From contig CANJKZ010000262.1 of assembly GCA_947471745.1 (NCBI GenBank), forward strand, positions 938,501 to 1,002,500: DNA of 64,000 nt. The letters run 5' to 3'. The translations under genes were made by a program, and so were the position numbers. Numbering within the stretch: position 1 is the first letter of the stretch; every line of letters starts with the position of its first letter. Below, in pieces: positions 27,371 through 37,821 of this stretch. The notes beneath the pieces were generated by a model that saw only the letters and a program-made list of their open reading frames with translations, made no database searches and had not been told where the DNA came from. This DNA is from Closterium sp. Naga37s-1. Lineage: Eukaryota > Streptophyta > Zygnematophyceae > Desmidiales > Closteriaceae.

Positions 27371-28426
27371 GGCCTGATTGACAAGAGATGGACAGGAAGA
27401 AGAGGGGAAGGCGTGGTTTGGGCTATAGAGCAGCCTCGAGCAGCCTCCACTCTAGCCAAGAGTGGAGGAGGAAAGTGCAAAAATCCTCTGGCCCCCAAAT
27501 GTGGCCTCCTACCCTTTCCCCACTGCGTGGAGACAGTCGCTCGATGGGAGGCACTGACGTGTGCCTCTCACCGCGATCGAGCAGCGCGTCGGCTGGCTAT
27601 GCGGCGGCGCCGTCTCAGAACTTGATGGCGATCACTATGCAGTTTTAATGTAGCCTATACGTGGCTTGTATCGGTCCATTGCTCTATTCGGCGTGACGTA
27701 CCCCGCACACTAGCAGCGTCATCAGCGCGCCGAGCGTCGCGGCCGCGTGTATGCCCCACCCGTGCTGCGAGCTCTTAAAAGGTGGACACGTCATCATCCT
27801 TCGATCCCAGGTCTGGGTTTATGACTTCAGCAGAGGAGCTGTGACTTCTTATGAATACTACCTAGTAGCTGCTCGAGTGTGAGTTAGTACCGGCTCGAGT
27901 GTGAGCTAGTAGTGGCTCGAGTATGAAGAGACGAGCGTGTCTCGAAGTCTTTCCGCTACTTACTAGTTGTTGAGGCAAAGGGTGAAATACTTCTGCCACT
28001 TCAGGAAGACGTGGGGTGGGTGGGATAGCTACCTGGCTGGTGGCATTATGGAGTGACAATCTGGTGCGTGTCGAGTCGCGGTGTTTTTATAGGATCGAAG
28101 CGCGTGAAATCAAGAATCGTGGGGCTGGATGGTTGTTGTTGATTTGTCATTGGCGCACGAACGGGAACGACAGCACCACGATGACGCACACTCGCTCAGA
28201 GCTTGTCGCATGCTTGGTAACACGCATGTCCCTCTTTGTACCGAGTACAGAAGTAAATTGTAGCGCACAAGTTCACTATTGGACAAGTGTTAATGCAGTT
28301 GTAAGGATGGTTGCATCATATAGCGGAACACTGTAACACGCAGGCCAGAGTATGATATTGCAGTAGACACATGAGAATTCTAACAACAGTCAAACAAATA
28401 CAGAAATAGGCTAATGAATTGTATTT
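27371..28426 (-). promoter_or_regulatory. Upstream region of GT92-A, with a block shared with GT92-B
   Basis: No coding frame is supported here. Positions 27650-28200 align with 36765-37700 upstream of GT92-B. The best-kept part is 27782-27811 against 36919-36948, about 29 identical bases, containing GATGACGTGTCC on the minus strand. TGACGTG is the core recognised by plant bZIP factors. Retention in two diverged promoters suggests a regulatory element; this is inference. Confidence 0.45.
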
Positions 28427-30308
28427 TCAAGCAAGAGAGATGCGCTTGTCATGAATCGGCAGAGGCTGTGGCGTCTGGGCCTCGTGTGGGTGCGACTCGC
28501 CCTTGTACACCTTGAAGTGTGTGAATAGGCGGCGACCCAACTGGTGTGGAAAGAGAGGGCAGAAAACCGAAAGAGACACATTAGTCAATACTCCATAGCA
28601 ACTGGAGTGAAACAACAGTCAATACTCCCTTGTTTCTAGTGTGGAGGGTCAATAAGGTGTGTTTGTACACAGCATGCCCCACACAACATGCACCACACAA
28701 CATGTCCCACACCATATATCCCATACCAGCATGCCTACACAGCATACCCCATCAAAACGCTTCAGAACACTTCCAAGAATGGAGCTTAAGTCGTGTTTTG
28801 ACATGCCCCCACCTCACTACCCCACCCCTGTGTTAATGTTAGCCCTCAAATCTCACATTTTGTACTTGCACTTCTATATCCTAGTGTACTGTGTACTTTG
28901 TGTTTGGTTGAGTGTACACCCACATCCCAACCAAACCCAAATGTGATCTCCAAGCAATCTCCAACCCATCAATTGGAGATTGCCTTGGAATTACCCCCAA
29001 TCCCCTAGGATTGCCCCCACCATTCTTACCTTGCCCATTTCTGATGTACTTAAAGAGCCTTGAGCTCATCACTAATGCATGGATTCTAAGCTCAAGTTCT
29101 GACACCCTGCCCTCAACCCCATTCACCACCACCCACCAGCCCCTTGGGCAGCATGCTTCGCACGTCCTGGTCCACTATTCGCTCCATGATGTGGCTCTTT
29201 TCTCTGTCAATATTGTCAGAATCCCAACCACAAGACCATTGGGATAAAATGGCTTGTTAAGTAGCGGGTCAGTGCGCCCATAACCCCTCAGGACAACGAG
29301 CCTGTAACCCTTCCCTAGGATCAATCGGGGATAACCAGTGGACCTCTGACAAATATGTCACTCAGCCAAACGGCCAAGCCCAGCGTCGCCCACATACCCA
29401 GCTCAATCCCCAAGTTTCCTGGCACAAAGAGCATCCGACCCTTGGGCAGCGCCCCACACGGCATGCTCCATGATCCTCCGAGGGACGCAGCTGTATCAAT
29501 CATACTGCCCCTTGTATAACCTCACCACCCTGCCCCACCCCCAAGCCCCCCAGGGCGCGGCTCGGCCCTTGAGCAGCATGCCCCGCACGGCGTGCTCCAC
29601 ATTGATTTCCGGGTTGCGTATCAGTACCTTTGATACACCACCACCCAGCCTCACCGCCACCACCCAACCCACCCCACACGCCCTGCCCCGCCCCCAGCCC
29701 CTGTTCCCCTCAGCTCACCCGGCCCTTGGGCAGCATGCCCCGCACGGCGTGCTCGACGATGCGCTCGGGGATGCGCGCCTGCACCTGGTGGAATGTCTCC
29801 TCCGTCATCCCGCCCGGCCGCCCCGAGTGCTGCCGGTAAATCTTCTGCGCGCGCTTCTTGCCCGTCACCGCCACCTTCTCCGCGTTCACCTGGTGGGGAA
29901 GAGGTGGGGAGAGGGAGAGGGTAGGGGTGAAATGGGAAGGTAGGGCTCTAAGGATTGAGCTCGAATGCAGCAGGTACACAGTTTGCGTCTTCCACGCCAG
30001 CGTCATCCACTCCCGCGTTCGTGTGGCAGTCAGAAAAGGCGAGAATAAGGACGACGAAGGGCGTTGGCGACAGTGGCTTCAAACCCTAACACACGACACA
30101 GCCGTCGCTCCCAAACACTCATCACGATGACGTACGCGCCCATGTCGACGGACGGCGTGTACGTGGGCTGGTCCTTGCCACGGATATGGTTCGCGATGGT
30201 GGAGGCGAGGCGGCCCAGGCGCTTGTCGGTGGCGTCGACGATGTACCACTGCTTCTCCACGTTCAGATGGTTCGCCTCCTTCGGGTAGTACGTGCGGTTC
30301 CACTCGTC
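28427..30308 (-). CDS. RPL13: Plastid-type ribosomal protein L13 (uL13c), copy 1, 5'-truncated
   Basis: Three exons: 30308-30126, 29889-29719 and 28540-28427 (TGA). Together they encode 155 residues. The sequence has the bacterial/plastid L13 signature: [18 protein letters not shown], then [26 protein letters not shown], and [12 protein letters not shown]. It lies in the large subunit of plastid ribosomes and would be imported from the cytosol. The first exon starts mid-protein after a CTACAG acceptor, and no exon with a transit peptide is found before the sequence changes to a PECT exon fragment at 30.6 kb. The exon 2-3 junction via GTGATG gives Y-V-I-V-N-A, one Val short of the usual plant sequence. 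The piece is probably a truncated copy of a gene located elsewhere. Confidence 0.75.
29135..29615 (-). repeat. Three decayed copies of the 3' edge of L13 exon 2 (29889-29719)
   Basis: Sequences matching the codons for [10 protein letters not shown] recur downstream of the exon on the coding strand, near 29566-29600, 29440-29475 and 29138-29205, with increasing decay. On the upstream side, a copy of the 5' edge of the first L13 exon with its acceptor lies at about 30361-30426. Confidence 0.75.
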
Positions 30309-30598
30309 CTGTAGATGAGCAGAAAGGCGGTGATATCCAGGGATGGGGGGTGAGGGGGAATGTACCACTGCTCCGCATTCAGGTGGTTCGCCTCCTTCGG
30401 GTAGTACGTGCGGTTCCACTCACCCTGTCAGTGAAAGAGGAGCGGGAGGTATCCGTGGTGGAGTGGAGGGGGAAGAGGGGGAAGAGTGGAGGGGGAGGTA
30501 CCTCTCTCCCGCTCCCCTCACACCACTGCTCTCCTGCCCCCTCCCCTCACATGGCTGCTCTCCTGACCCCTCCCCTCGCTGCATCATTGCTGCAGCGG

Positions 30599-30684
30599 CG
30601 GCATGCAAAGAAGGCAGTGAGCAAGCGGCAGTACATGGAAGCAAAGAGGGCCCGAGCAGCCGTCGCTGACCCTGGTGCCGCCTT
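30599..30684 (+). pseudogene. Diverged fragment of PECT last exon (half B)
   Basis: After TTGCTGCAG the frame reads R-R-H-A-K-K-A-V-S-K-R-Q-Y-M-E-A-K-R-A-R-A-A-V-A, matching PECT exon 7 with several changes, but the stop codon is lost (GACCCT in place of TCGTAA). It is far from any PECT body and runs opposite to its neighbours. It marks the start of half B and shows that the older duplication began in PECT exon 7. Confidence 0.85.
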
Positions 30685-31334
30685 CCCAGGCGCCTTGAAA
30701 GTGAGGAAGGGAGCACCTGGGTGGACTCAAGGAGAGCCGCGCAGTTGTTGCTTCGTGACACCCGTGGCATGGCCTCCATTTCGTTCACAGATGCACCTGC
30801 AGTGAGTTGCTGCAGTGGAGGAGCCGTGAAAGATTACGTTTAGTGGATGACCAGGTTTGCAGTGGTGTAGTGCGGTGTGAGCTGTCTTGGCAGTGGTAGT
30901 GGTAGGAGCGGAAGCGGTGCACCCGCTGGGTGTAGAAATGTGTTGCTATTGAAACGCAGTGGTGGCATTATCCTCGGCAATATTATACCCGTATGCCTGC
31001 CAGCAGAGTGGCTCGTTTTACCTCTGTTGCCACTGCCAGCTACTGATTCAAGAGTGCTAAAAGTCTTTAGACTGCAAAAAAAATGTGACACTTCAAATTA
31101 CAGTTCCACTGAAAATAAAATTCTCTTAAGCTTCAGGCTGTGGAGACAAGCCGTTAGCTAGTAAGTCATAGTTGAGGCTGACGGGGGGGTGGGTAGACCA
31201 CTAGCGTAGTAGCTGTAGCTTGTCTGCCACTGTAGTAGCTGTAGCTTGTCTGCCACTGTCAGCAACAGTGGTGTCCCACACAAACCACACAAGAGTAGAA
31301 ACTCCCTAGAGTGGTACGATGCTCCCCCTGCTTC

Positions 31335-34300
31335 TCAGGGTTCAGGTTGAGGGGCAGAAGAGTTGACTAGAAGCCGTAGCTTGTCAGCAACAGTGGTGTC
31401 CCGCACAAACCACACGTGGGACTCGCCGGGCGGCACTATAGTTTGGCAGTGTGCATTGACCGGGTTGACCACTCCAGACAAATGGAAATGCCGTAGCTCC
31501 GTTGCTGCGTTCAGCACTACTCCGCCCTTCTGTGGCTCCCGTGCGATGTGGATAGACATAACCTCCACCTGAAGGGGAATGGGGGTGACAGGCAACGGGG
31601 ATGACAGGCAAGGGGGTGATGGGTGATTTGCGGGGATGCACTCATCACCACTCAGCACCATTCAGCGCCACGCAGCACAACGCAGCACAACGCAGCACCA
31701 CGCAGCACCACGCAGCACCACGCAGCACAACGCAGCACAACGCAGCACCACGCAGCACCACGCAGCACCACGCAGCACCACGCAGCACCACGCAGCACCA
31801 CGCAGCACAACGCAGCACAACGCAGCACCACGCAGCACCACGCAGCACAACGCAGCACAACGCAGCACCACGCAGCACCACGCAGCACCACGCAGCACCA
31901 CACAGCACCACGCAGCACCACGCAGCACCACGCAGCACCACGCAGCACCACGCAGCACCACGCAGCACCACGCAGCACCACGCAGCACCACGCAGCACCA
32001 CGCAGCACCACGCAGCACCTGCTAGGAGGGTGAGAGGCCGTCTCACCTTGCGCGGGTTGACAATCAGTTTCCGGTGGCCCCGCCAGTCCTCACACAGCTC
32101 TGAGTCAATCCGCTGCCCCTCCGCCCTGTCGCGCAAGCACCACACGTCTGGGTGCCGGAACACCATTCGCGATAGCAGCTGCACGGCACGTCTCTTTGCC
32201 TCCGTCCCTGCAGCTTCATCCCACTGCATCTCAGCACCCTCCGTGCCGTTCCCTGCTGTTCCCAGTGCTGTCTCTGCGTGCCTACTTCTGGCGTTCACTG
32301 CCGCTCCAGCCCCCCGGGCACCACCACCAGCAGCCTCCACTGCAGCAGACCCACCACCCACAACACCACCAGAGTCAGCAGGCACCACCGTAGCAGCCTC
32401 AGCAGGTGCGGGTGCGTCCTCCCCCCCTTCCCCTTGGCAGACAGAGGGCTCGACGGCGAAAGCACCATGTGAGAGCCAGGGGGCGTGGGCGTGCGTGGCG
32501 AGCAGCGAGGGCAGGGAGTGCGGGGGGACGGGCGCGAGGAACTCGTCTGTGTCGTGGAGGATCACCCAGCGCGAGGTGAGGAGCGATCGGTATATGCAGT
32601 CGTTGCTGGCTAGGGTCTGGTGGGTGGGAGGGGGTGTATAAGGGAAGAAGAGGTGTGTGTGGAATTAGGTGCTAGAATAGGCGTGCACATGTCTCAGCAG
32701 AAGAGAGGAACTCGTCTGTGTCGTGGAGGGTCATCCAGCGCGAGGTGAAGAGCGATCGGTATATGCAGTCGTTGCTGGCTAGGGTCTGGTGGGTGGGAGG
32801 GGGGAGTGAAGAAGAGGTGCTGAATGCGGTACTCGATTCGCGGAATGAGGTACTGAGATCGCCCTGTGCCTGTGACGGCACGGGCAAGATGAATTCGTTG
32901 GTGTTGAGCAGTTTTGCTTGAGGCGCCTCAAAACTCGTTGGTGTCGAGCAGTGTGCCCCATCGAGAGGAGAAGAGGTGCAGTTGCTGCCTGCTAGCGTGT
33001 GGTGGGAGACGTAATATATGCAAGGATTTAATCAATGTACGCATGTATGGAAATGTATTCATGGAAATGTGTACGTATGTACGTATGCAGTTACATAAAG
33101 GTGTATATGCTTGAAAAGAAGCTCAAAACAACCCCCCCCACCGACCTGGTGCTTGGTGATAAAGCTCAGCGCCCACTCCCCCGCGTGAAACCCAAACCGC
33201 CGCTCTCCGGACACGTCTGTAACAGCAGCCATGCCGGCAGCAAAGTGCGGCGTGAAGGGCGCCGTGAGGGTGTGTGTTGATCGACTCAAAACACATTTGG
33301 TGCTTGGTGTGAAGCTCACCTGGTGCTTGGTGTGCAGCTCACCTGGTGCTTGGTGTGCAGCTCACCTGGTGCTTGGTGTGAAGCTCACCTGGTGCTTGGT
33401 GTGAAGCTCACCTGGTGCTTGGTGTGAAGCTCACCTGGTGCTTGGTGTGCAGCTCACCTGGTGCTTGGTGTGAAGCTCACCTGGTGCTTGGTGTGAAGCT
33501 CACCTGGTGCTTGGTGTGAAGCTCACCTGGTGCTTGGTGTGAAGCTCACCTGGTGCTTGGTGTGCAGCTCACCTGGTGCTTGGTGTGAAGCTCACCTGGT
33601 GCTTGGTGTGCAGCTCACCTGGTGCTTGGTGTGAAGCTCACGTGGTGCTTGGTGTGAAGCTCACCTGGTGCTTGGTGTGAAGCTCACCTGGTGCTTGGTG
33701 TGAAGCTCACCTGGTGCTTGGTGTGAAGCTCACCTGGTGCTTGGTGTGAAGCTCAGCTGGTGCTTGGTGTGAAGCTCACCTGGTGCTTGGTGTGCAGCTC
33801 ACCTGGTGCTTGGTGTGCAGCTCACCTGGTGCTTGGTGTGAAGCTCACCTGGTGCTTGGTGTGAAGCTCACCTGGTGCTTGGTGTGAAGCTCACCTGGTG
33901 CTTGGTGTGCAGCTCACCTGGTGCTTGGTGTGAAGCTCACCTGGTGCTTGGTGTGAAGCTCACCTGGTGCTTGGTGTGAAGCTCACCTGGTGCTTGGTGT
34001 GAAGCTCACCTGGTGCTTGGTGTGCAGCTCACCTGGTGCTTGGTGTGAAGCTCACCTGGTGCTTGGTGTGCAGCTCACCTGGTGCTTGGTGTGAAGCTCA
34101 CGTGGTGCTTGGTGTGAAGCTCACCTGGTGCTTGGTGTGAAGCTCACCTGGTGCTTGGTGTGAAGCTCACCTGGTGCTTGGTGTGAAGCTCAGCTGGTGC
34201 TTGGTGTGAAGCTCACCTGGTGCTTGGTGTGCAGCTCACCTGGTGCTTGGTGTGCAGCTCACCTGGTGCTTGGTGTGAAGCTCACCTGGTGCTTGGTAGT

Positions 34301-36418
34301 AAAGTAGAGCAACTCCACTCCTGCACGAAACCCAAACCGCCGCCCTGCCGACATGTCCGTAACAGCAGCAACACCCGCAGCAAAGTACGGCGTGAAGAGC
34401 GCCGTGAGGGCGGGAGTCCACGCAGCCATGTCGTAGAATATGAAGCGGGAGACGTTGGCGTGCACGCGGTGGTACTCCGCCCAGGTCCACACCATGCCCG
34501 CGTCCAACGTGCCGTAGAGCGGCTGTGAGCACCACGTGAGGTGGACTGGGAGGGAGGCGTCCGGTGGTGGTTCCAGAGGCTGCAGTTGGGGAGATGGAGG
34601 GGGGGGGGGGAGGGGAGAGGGATGGGGATCGGGAGAGGAATCGGGAGACGTTGGCGTGCATGCGGCAGTAGTCCGCCGGTGCCCACACTGCCCCGGCGAC
34701 TAACGTGCCGTAGAGCGGCTGGCAGCACCAGGTTAGGTGCAAATCTGCTGTCCTCCAAAACATTATAACTTCCTCCCCCGCATCCCACCTGCCCCACATC
34801 CCACCTGCCCCGCATCCCACCTGCCCCACATCCCACCTGCCCCACATCCCACCTGCCCCGCATCCCACCTGCCCCGGGCGTTCATTGAATACGGCAGCTT
34901 CCACGCCATCCATGGTCATCACCAGGTAGCCGCCTGCCCGGGACGTGTTGCCCCACAGCTGGCAGAACGCTGCTAGCGAGTCAGTCTGTAAGGGGGATGA
35001 GGGAAGGGGGTGTAGAGAAAAGGGGAGAGAGAGTCTGAGGGTGAATTTTTCTGGGTATTGAGTTGCTCTGCAGGGGGGACGGAGGTGTGGAGGTGAACAG
35101 AGGGAGGGGAAAGGGCTGGATAGAAAATTCGTGACTAGACGAGTCAGTTTGAAACGAGGATGAGGGGAAAGGTGCGAGAGCGGTGTGAGATGAAGCACCT
35201 GAGTTTTGGGGCCCATGAAGTCTCTGTACCACACTGAACCGTTCACTCTGCTGCCGTCTCGCCCCACCCATCTGCAGCCCTCCCCGTCCGTCATCCATGT
35301 GAAATTGAGGCCGCTTATAGCGAGTACGACGAAGCGAGAGGGGCTGACGCGGTAGGCGCTGGGGGATGGAAAAATGAGATGAGAGAGGAGTAATAGGGGG
35401 GGATGGAGGAGGGGAATGTGTCGGGTAGAGCAGAGGAAATGAGTGAGGGAGGAGGGTAAGATAAAGACCTAGGCAGGTGAGTCTGGTTATGTCCCACCTC
35501 GGCATACGATAATTATGGCCACAGGATTGGAAGCAGCACCTGAACTCGTAGAGGATTGTAAGCAGCACCTGAACTCCTAGAGGATTGGAAGCAGCACCTG
35601 AACTCGTAGAGGATTGGAAGCAGCACCTGAACTCGTAGAGGAATCCTCGCTGCTGGTAGGTTCGTTGCCTCCACTGCCGCGCTTCCGTCTCAAGCGCCCT
35701 CGCCACAGCCACGTCTGACTGATTACGCCTGCGCCTCGCTTCCAGTGCCTCCGTGTAGCGCTGCCCGCCGCAAGGGCACGCACGCACACATACGCACACA
35801 CACATACGCACACACACATACGCACTCAGACGCACGCACAGTCAGGTACAGACAGAGGCACGCACGCAGAGAGCAACAAGAAGCGTGGGAGTGAAGGGAT
35901 ATTAGGGAATTCTCAAAGTACTCTCAAAATGCGCTTTGAAAGAGAAGCGCGGAGGGGCGGGCCGCTCCAGCGGTCGTCCGCAAGCACTGTCACCCCCATC
36001 CAGTCACACCGCATACCGCAACGCCCGCCACCCGGCACTATCCGCCAAACTGCATTATCCGCCACGCCGATAGTTGCGCCATCGCGCCATCACTCACCGA
36101 TAATTGCGCCAGATTCTGCACGTCACGCGCTTCGTTCCACTGTTCCTCCTCGCCGCTCTTCCAACCGCCTTCTCCGCCGCTCGTCTCTCCGCCATCTCCG
36201 CCGCTCCCGCTTCCCGCATCGTGCGCTACAGCTACGGCGTCAAGTGCGGGGCAAGGGGCATTTCCGGTGCCGGCGGTGCTGTTTGAAGCGGCTTGGCGCG
36301 CAGTGGCGGAGGATGGAGAGGTGGAGGAGGAGAGGACGGAGGAGCGGAACCGGAGGAGCGGGGAGGAGTGGGAGAGGAGGAGCGGGGAGAAGAAAGGCGT
36401 CAATGCGTCCTGGACCAT
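31335..36418 (-). CDS. Family-92 (DUF23-type) glycosyltransferase GT92-B, copy 1, 609 residues
   Basis: Exons: 36418-36098, 35760-35627, 35358-35199, 34985-34869, 34579-34286, 32616-32047 and 31568-31335 (TGA). All phases join to 610 codons. The exon sizes equal those of GT92-A except exon 1 (321 against 330) and exon 6 (570 against 540). Motifs are C-S-Q-P-L-Y-G, N-D-C-I-Y-R, H-D-T-D-E-F and R-H-F-H-L-S-G. A Gly/Ala-rich insert of about 85 residues sits inside the exon 6 part of the catalytic domain. Unlike GT92-A it has an ATG, in the context GCCATGG, and so is the better candidate for a working gene. Donor minisatellites follow exons 2, 4 and 5. By family it should be a Golgi enzyme acting on a wall polysaccharide, but no membrane anchor is evident in exon 1, which weakens the call of that exon. 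Confidence 0.65.
31660..32018. repeat. Decamer satellite CAGCACCACG in GT92-B intron 6
   Basis: About 35 tandem copies of a 10-bp unit with CAGCACAACG variants. Unit 2 carries the same array (54672-55016) shorter by 20 bp, two decamers. Long open frames on both strands, including one running into exon 6 on the plus strand, come from the repeat. Confidence 0.95.
33143..33275 (-). repeat. Decayed copy of the 3' half of GT92-B exon 5
   Basis: The minus strand encodes a version of the end of exon 5 (A-P-F-T-P-H-F-A-A-G-M-A-A-V-T-D-V through F-I-T-K-H-Q) followed by a GT donor. It sits downstream of the real exon, beyond the 23-bp donor satellite. Two partial copies of the 5' edge of exon 6 (with N-D-C-I-Y-R and H-D-T-D-E-F) lie between it and exon 6, near 32700-32800 and 32885-32960. 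Confidence 0.75.
33297..34288 (-). repeat. 23-bp satellite of about 43 splice donors after GT92-B exon 5
   Basis: On the coding strand each unit reads CACACCAAGCACCAG|GTGAGCT. The last bases of exon 5 are ACTACCAAGCACCAG|GTGAGCT at 34286/34285, so the array is made of the exon's final codons plus its donor. Nearly every unit keeps the consensus CAG|GTGAGC; variants are mostly C-to-A changes outside the donor. Unit 2 has about 23 copies (56297-56826), exactly 20 units fewer. Confidence 0.9.
34782..34872 (-). repeat. 15-bp donor minisatellite at GT92-B exon 4
   Basis: Exon 4 ends GGGGCAG|GTGGGATG at 34869/34868. The 15-bp unit CAGGTGGGATGTGGG or CAGGTGGGATGCGGG then repeats about six times into intron 4, each carrying CAG|GTGGG. 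As 15 is a multiple of three, any of these donors keeps the frame and would add five residues per unit. Confidence 0.85.
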
Positions 36419-37735
36419 GGCCTGATTGACGAGAGACGGACGGGAAAAATAGGGGAAGGCGTGGTTCTTGAGTCCACTGGTAATCATTCTGGATTCTCAG
36501 ACAGCGTCGATGCGCCGAACTGGCGTGGCTGCACTATAGCCTAGAGAGGAAGAGGAAAGCGCAAACATTTCCCTCGTCCCCACTGAGTGGAGGCGCGAGC
36601 TCGATGGGGGCGCTGATGTGCGCGTGAGCGCCTCTCGTCACAGTGGAGCAACGCATCGCCTGCCTGGCTATGCGGCACTGTCCCGGAAAAAAAGTCGGGC
36701 TAGCGGGGCGCCCGCGGGCTAGCGGGGCACCCGCGGGCTAGCGGGGCGTATATAGAAATCGGTCTCAATCATGTTGTAGCCTATTAGTGGCTTGTTCCTG
36801 GATCTATCCATTGATCTGAGTGACGCTTCGGCACGTACCCCGCACACTAGCAGCGTTAGCAGCGCGCCGAGCGTCGCGGTCGCGTGTACGGCCCACCTGT
36901 GCCGCGAGAGCTTAAATGGTGGACACGTCATCATCCTTCGATCCCAGGCCTGTGCTTTATGAATTCAGCAGAGGGAATGTGAGTGCTAGTACACACTAGT
37001 TAGTAGCGGCTCGAGTGTGAGTTAGTAACGGCTCGGGTATGAATAAAATGGCGAGTCTCTATGCCTTGCCGTTACTAAGTTGATGCTAAGGGTGAATCAC
37101 TCAGTCAGCTGTTTACTGGAGGCACTGAAGCCGTGTGTTCCTCCAGCCCCTCTGTCCTATAGACGCGGATAGATGACCGTAGCACTACTGCGAATGGATC
37201 AGCAGGGGCACGAGGAGACGAACTTATCAGGTCCAGACCATACGCGAGCCGGCAGCACCGAATACCAGCCAGCAGCGGAACTTGGCCGTGCGCGCCTGAC
37301 ATGGTCGTAGCAAGATGCGCTTAGGGGGATGGTTAGGTTAGTCCTCGCGGTCGCGGAAGATCGTGAGTCGTCGTGACGTGGCTTATGTGAGGCAGGCGGT
37401 TTGATAACCACCAATAGTCGAGCATAACACAATCTCGTCGAGGGGGGGGGACCACCACCTCACCACATCACACAGCATTTGCAATCGCAGGCAGACAGCA
37501 TGGATTTTGTCACTCCAGGAAGGTGGGGGAAAGCTGGCTGGGGGGGAATTGCAGAGTGACCATTTCGCGGGTGTCGCGTCGTGGTGTTTCTCGATGATCG
37601 AAGCGCGTGAATCGAAGAATCGCGCATGTGTGATTTTGGCGGGGTGCAGTTGCTGCTGAGTTGTCATTGGTGCGCAGGGATGGGTGGTTGCTGACATTGT
37701 CGCACGACGACGCACAAACCTTCAGAGTTTTGTCG
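36419..37735 (-). promoter_or_regulatory. Upstream region of GT92-B
   Basis: No gene is supported between the GT92-B start and the next PECT exon 7. A GC-rich 19-20 bp element (GGGCTAGCGGGGC-type) is repeated about three times at 36697-36748 and abuts TATATA at 36749-36754, a candidate core promoter about 330 bp upstream of the ATG. The block shared with the GT92-A promoter, containing GATGACGTGTCC on the minus strand, lies at 36919-36948. Confidence 0.4.
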
Positions 37736-37746
37736 CTGCTGCAGCG

Positions 37747-37821
37747 CCGGCATGCGAAGAAGGCAGGGAGTGAGCGTGAATACATGGAAGCCAAGAGAGC
37801 CCGAGCAGTGGTTGCCTCATG
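37747..37821 (+). pseudogene. Orphan PECT last exon, unit 2 boundary
   Basis: The exon matches PECT exon 7 (20955-21032) closely, including the CTGCAG acceptor, but no other PECT exon precedes it. Its 3' end reads G-C-A-G-T-G-G-T-T-G-C-C-T-C-A-T-G-A, so it ends in A-V-V-A-S and TGA instead of A-A-V-A-S and TAA. That ending equals the decayed 3'-edge copy found at 21109-21126 in unit 1, so a deletion between exon and its own edge copy explains the junction. Confidence 0.85.

Noticed and set aside
26452..27381. Long plus-strand frames of H-T-A-Y-R-T-I-R and P-H-R-I-P-H-Y-P repeats
   Set aside because: They are translations of the 24-bp satellite, open in several frames on both strands simply because the unit lacks stops.
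30502..30777. Antisense of the PECT exon fragment as a new transit peptide for plastid L13
   Set aside because: An ATG-led Ser/Arg/Ala-rich frame does exist on the minus strand, but the only good donor found (GAGAG|GTACCT at 30502) leaves phase 2, whereas the L13 exon at 30308 needs phase 0.
31601..32641. 346-codon plus-strand frame combining decamer repeats with a non-repetitive tail
   Set aside because: The tail is antisense to GT92-B exon 6 and the head is satellite.
33297..34288. CRISPR-like array of 23-bp repeats
   Set aside because: The units are contiguous with no unique spacers, the host is eukaryotic, and the repeat derives from the adjacent exon edge.
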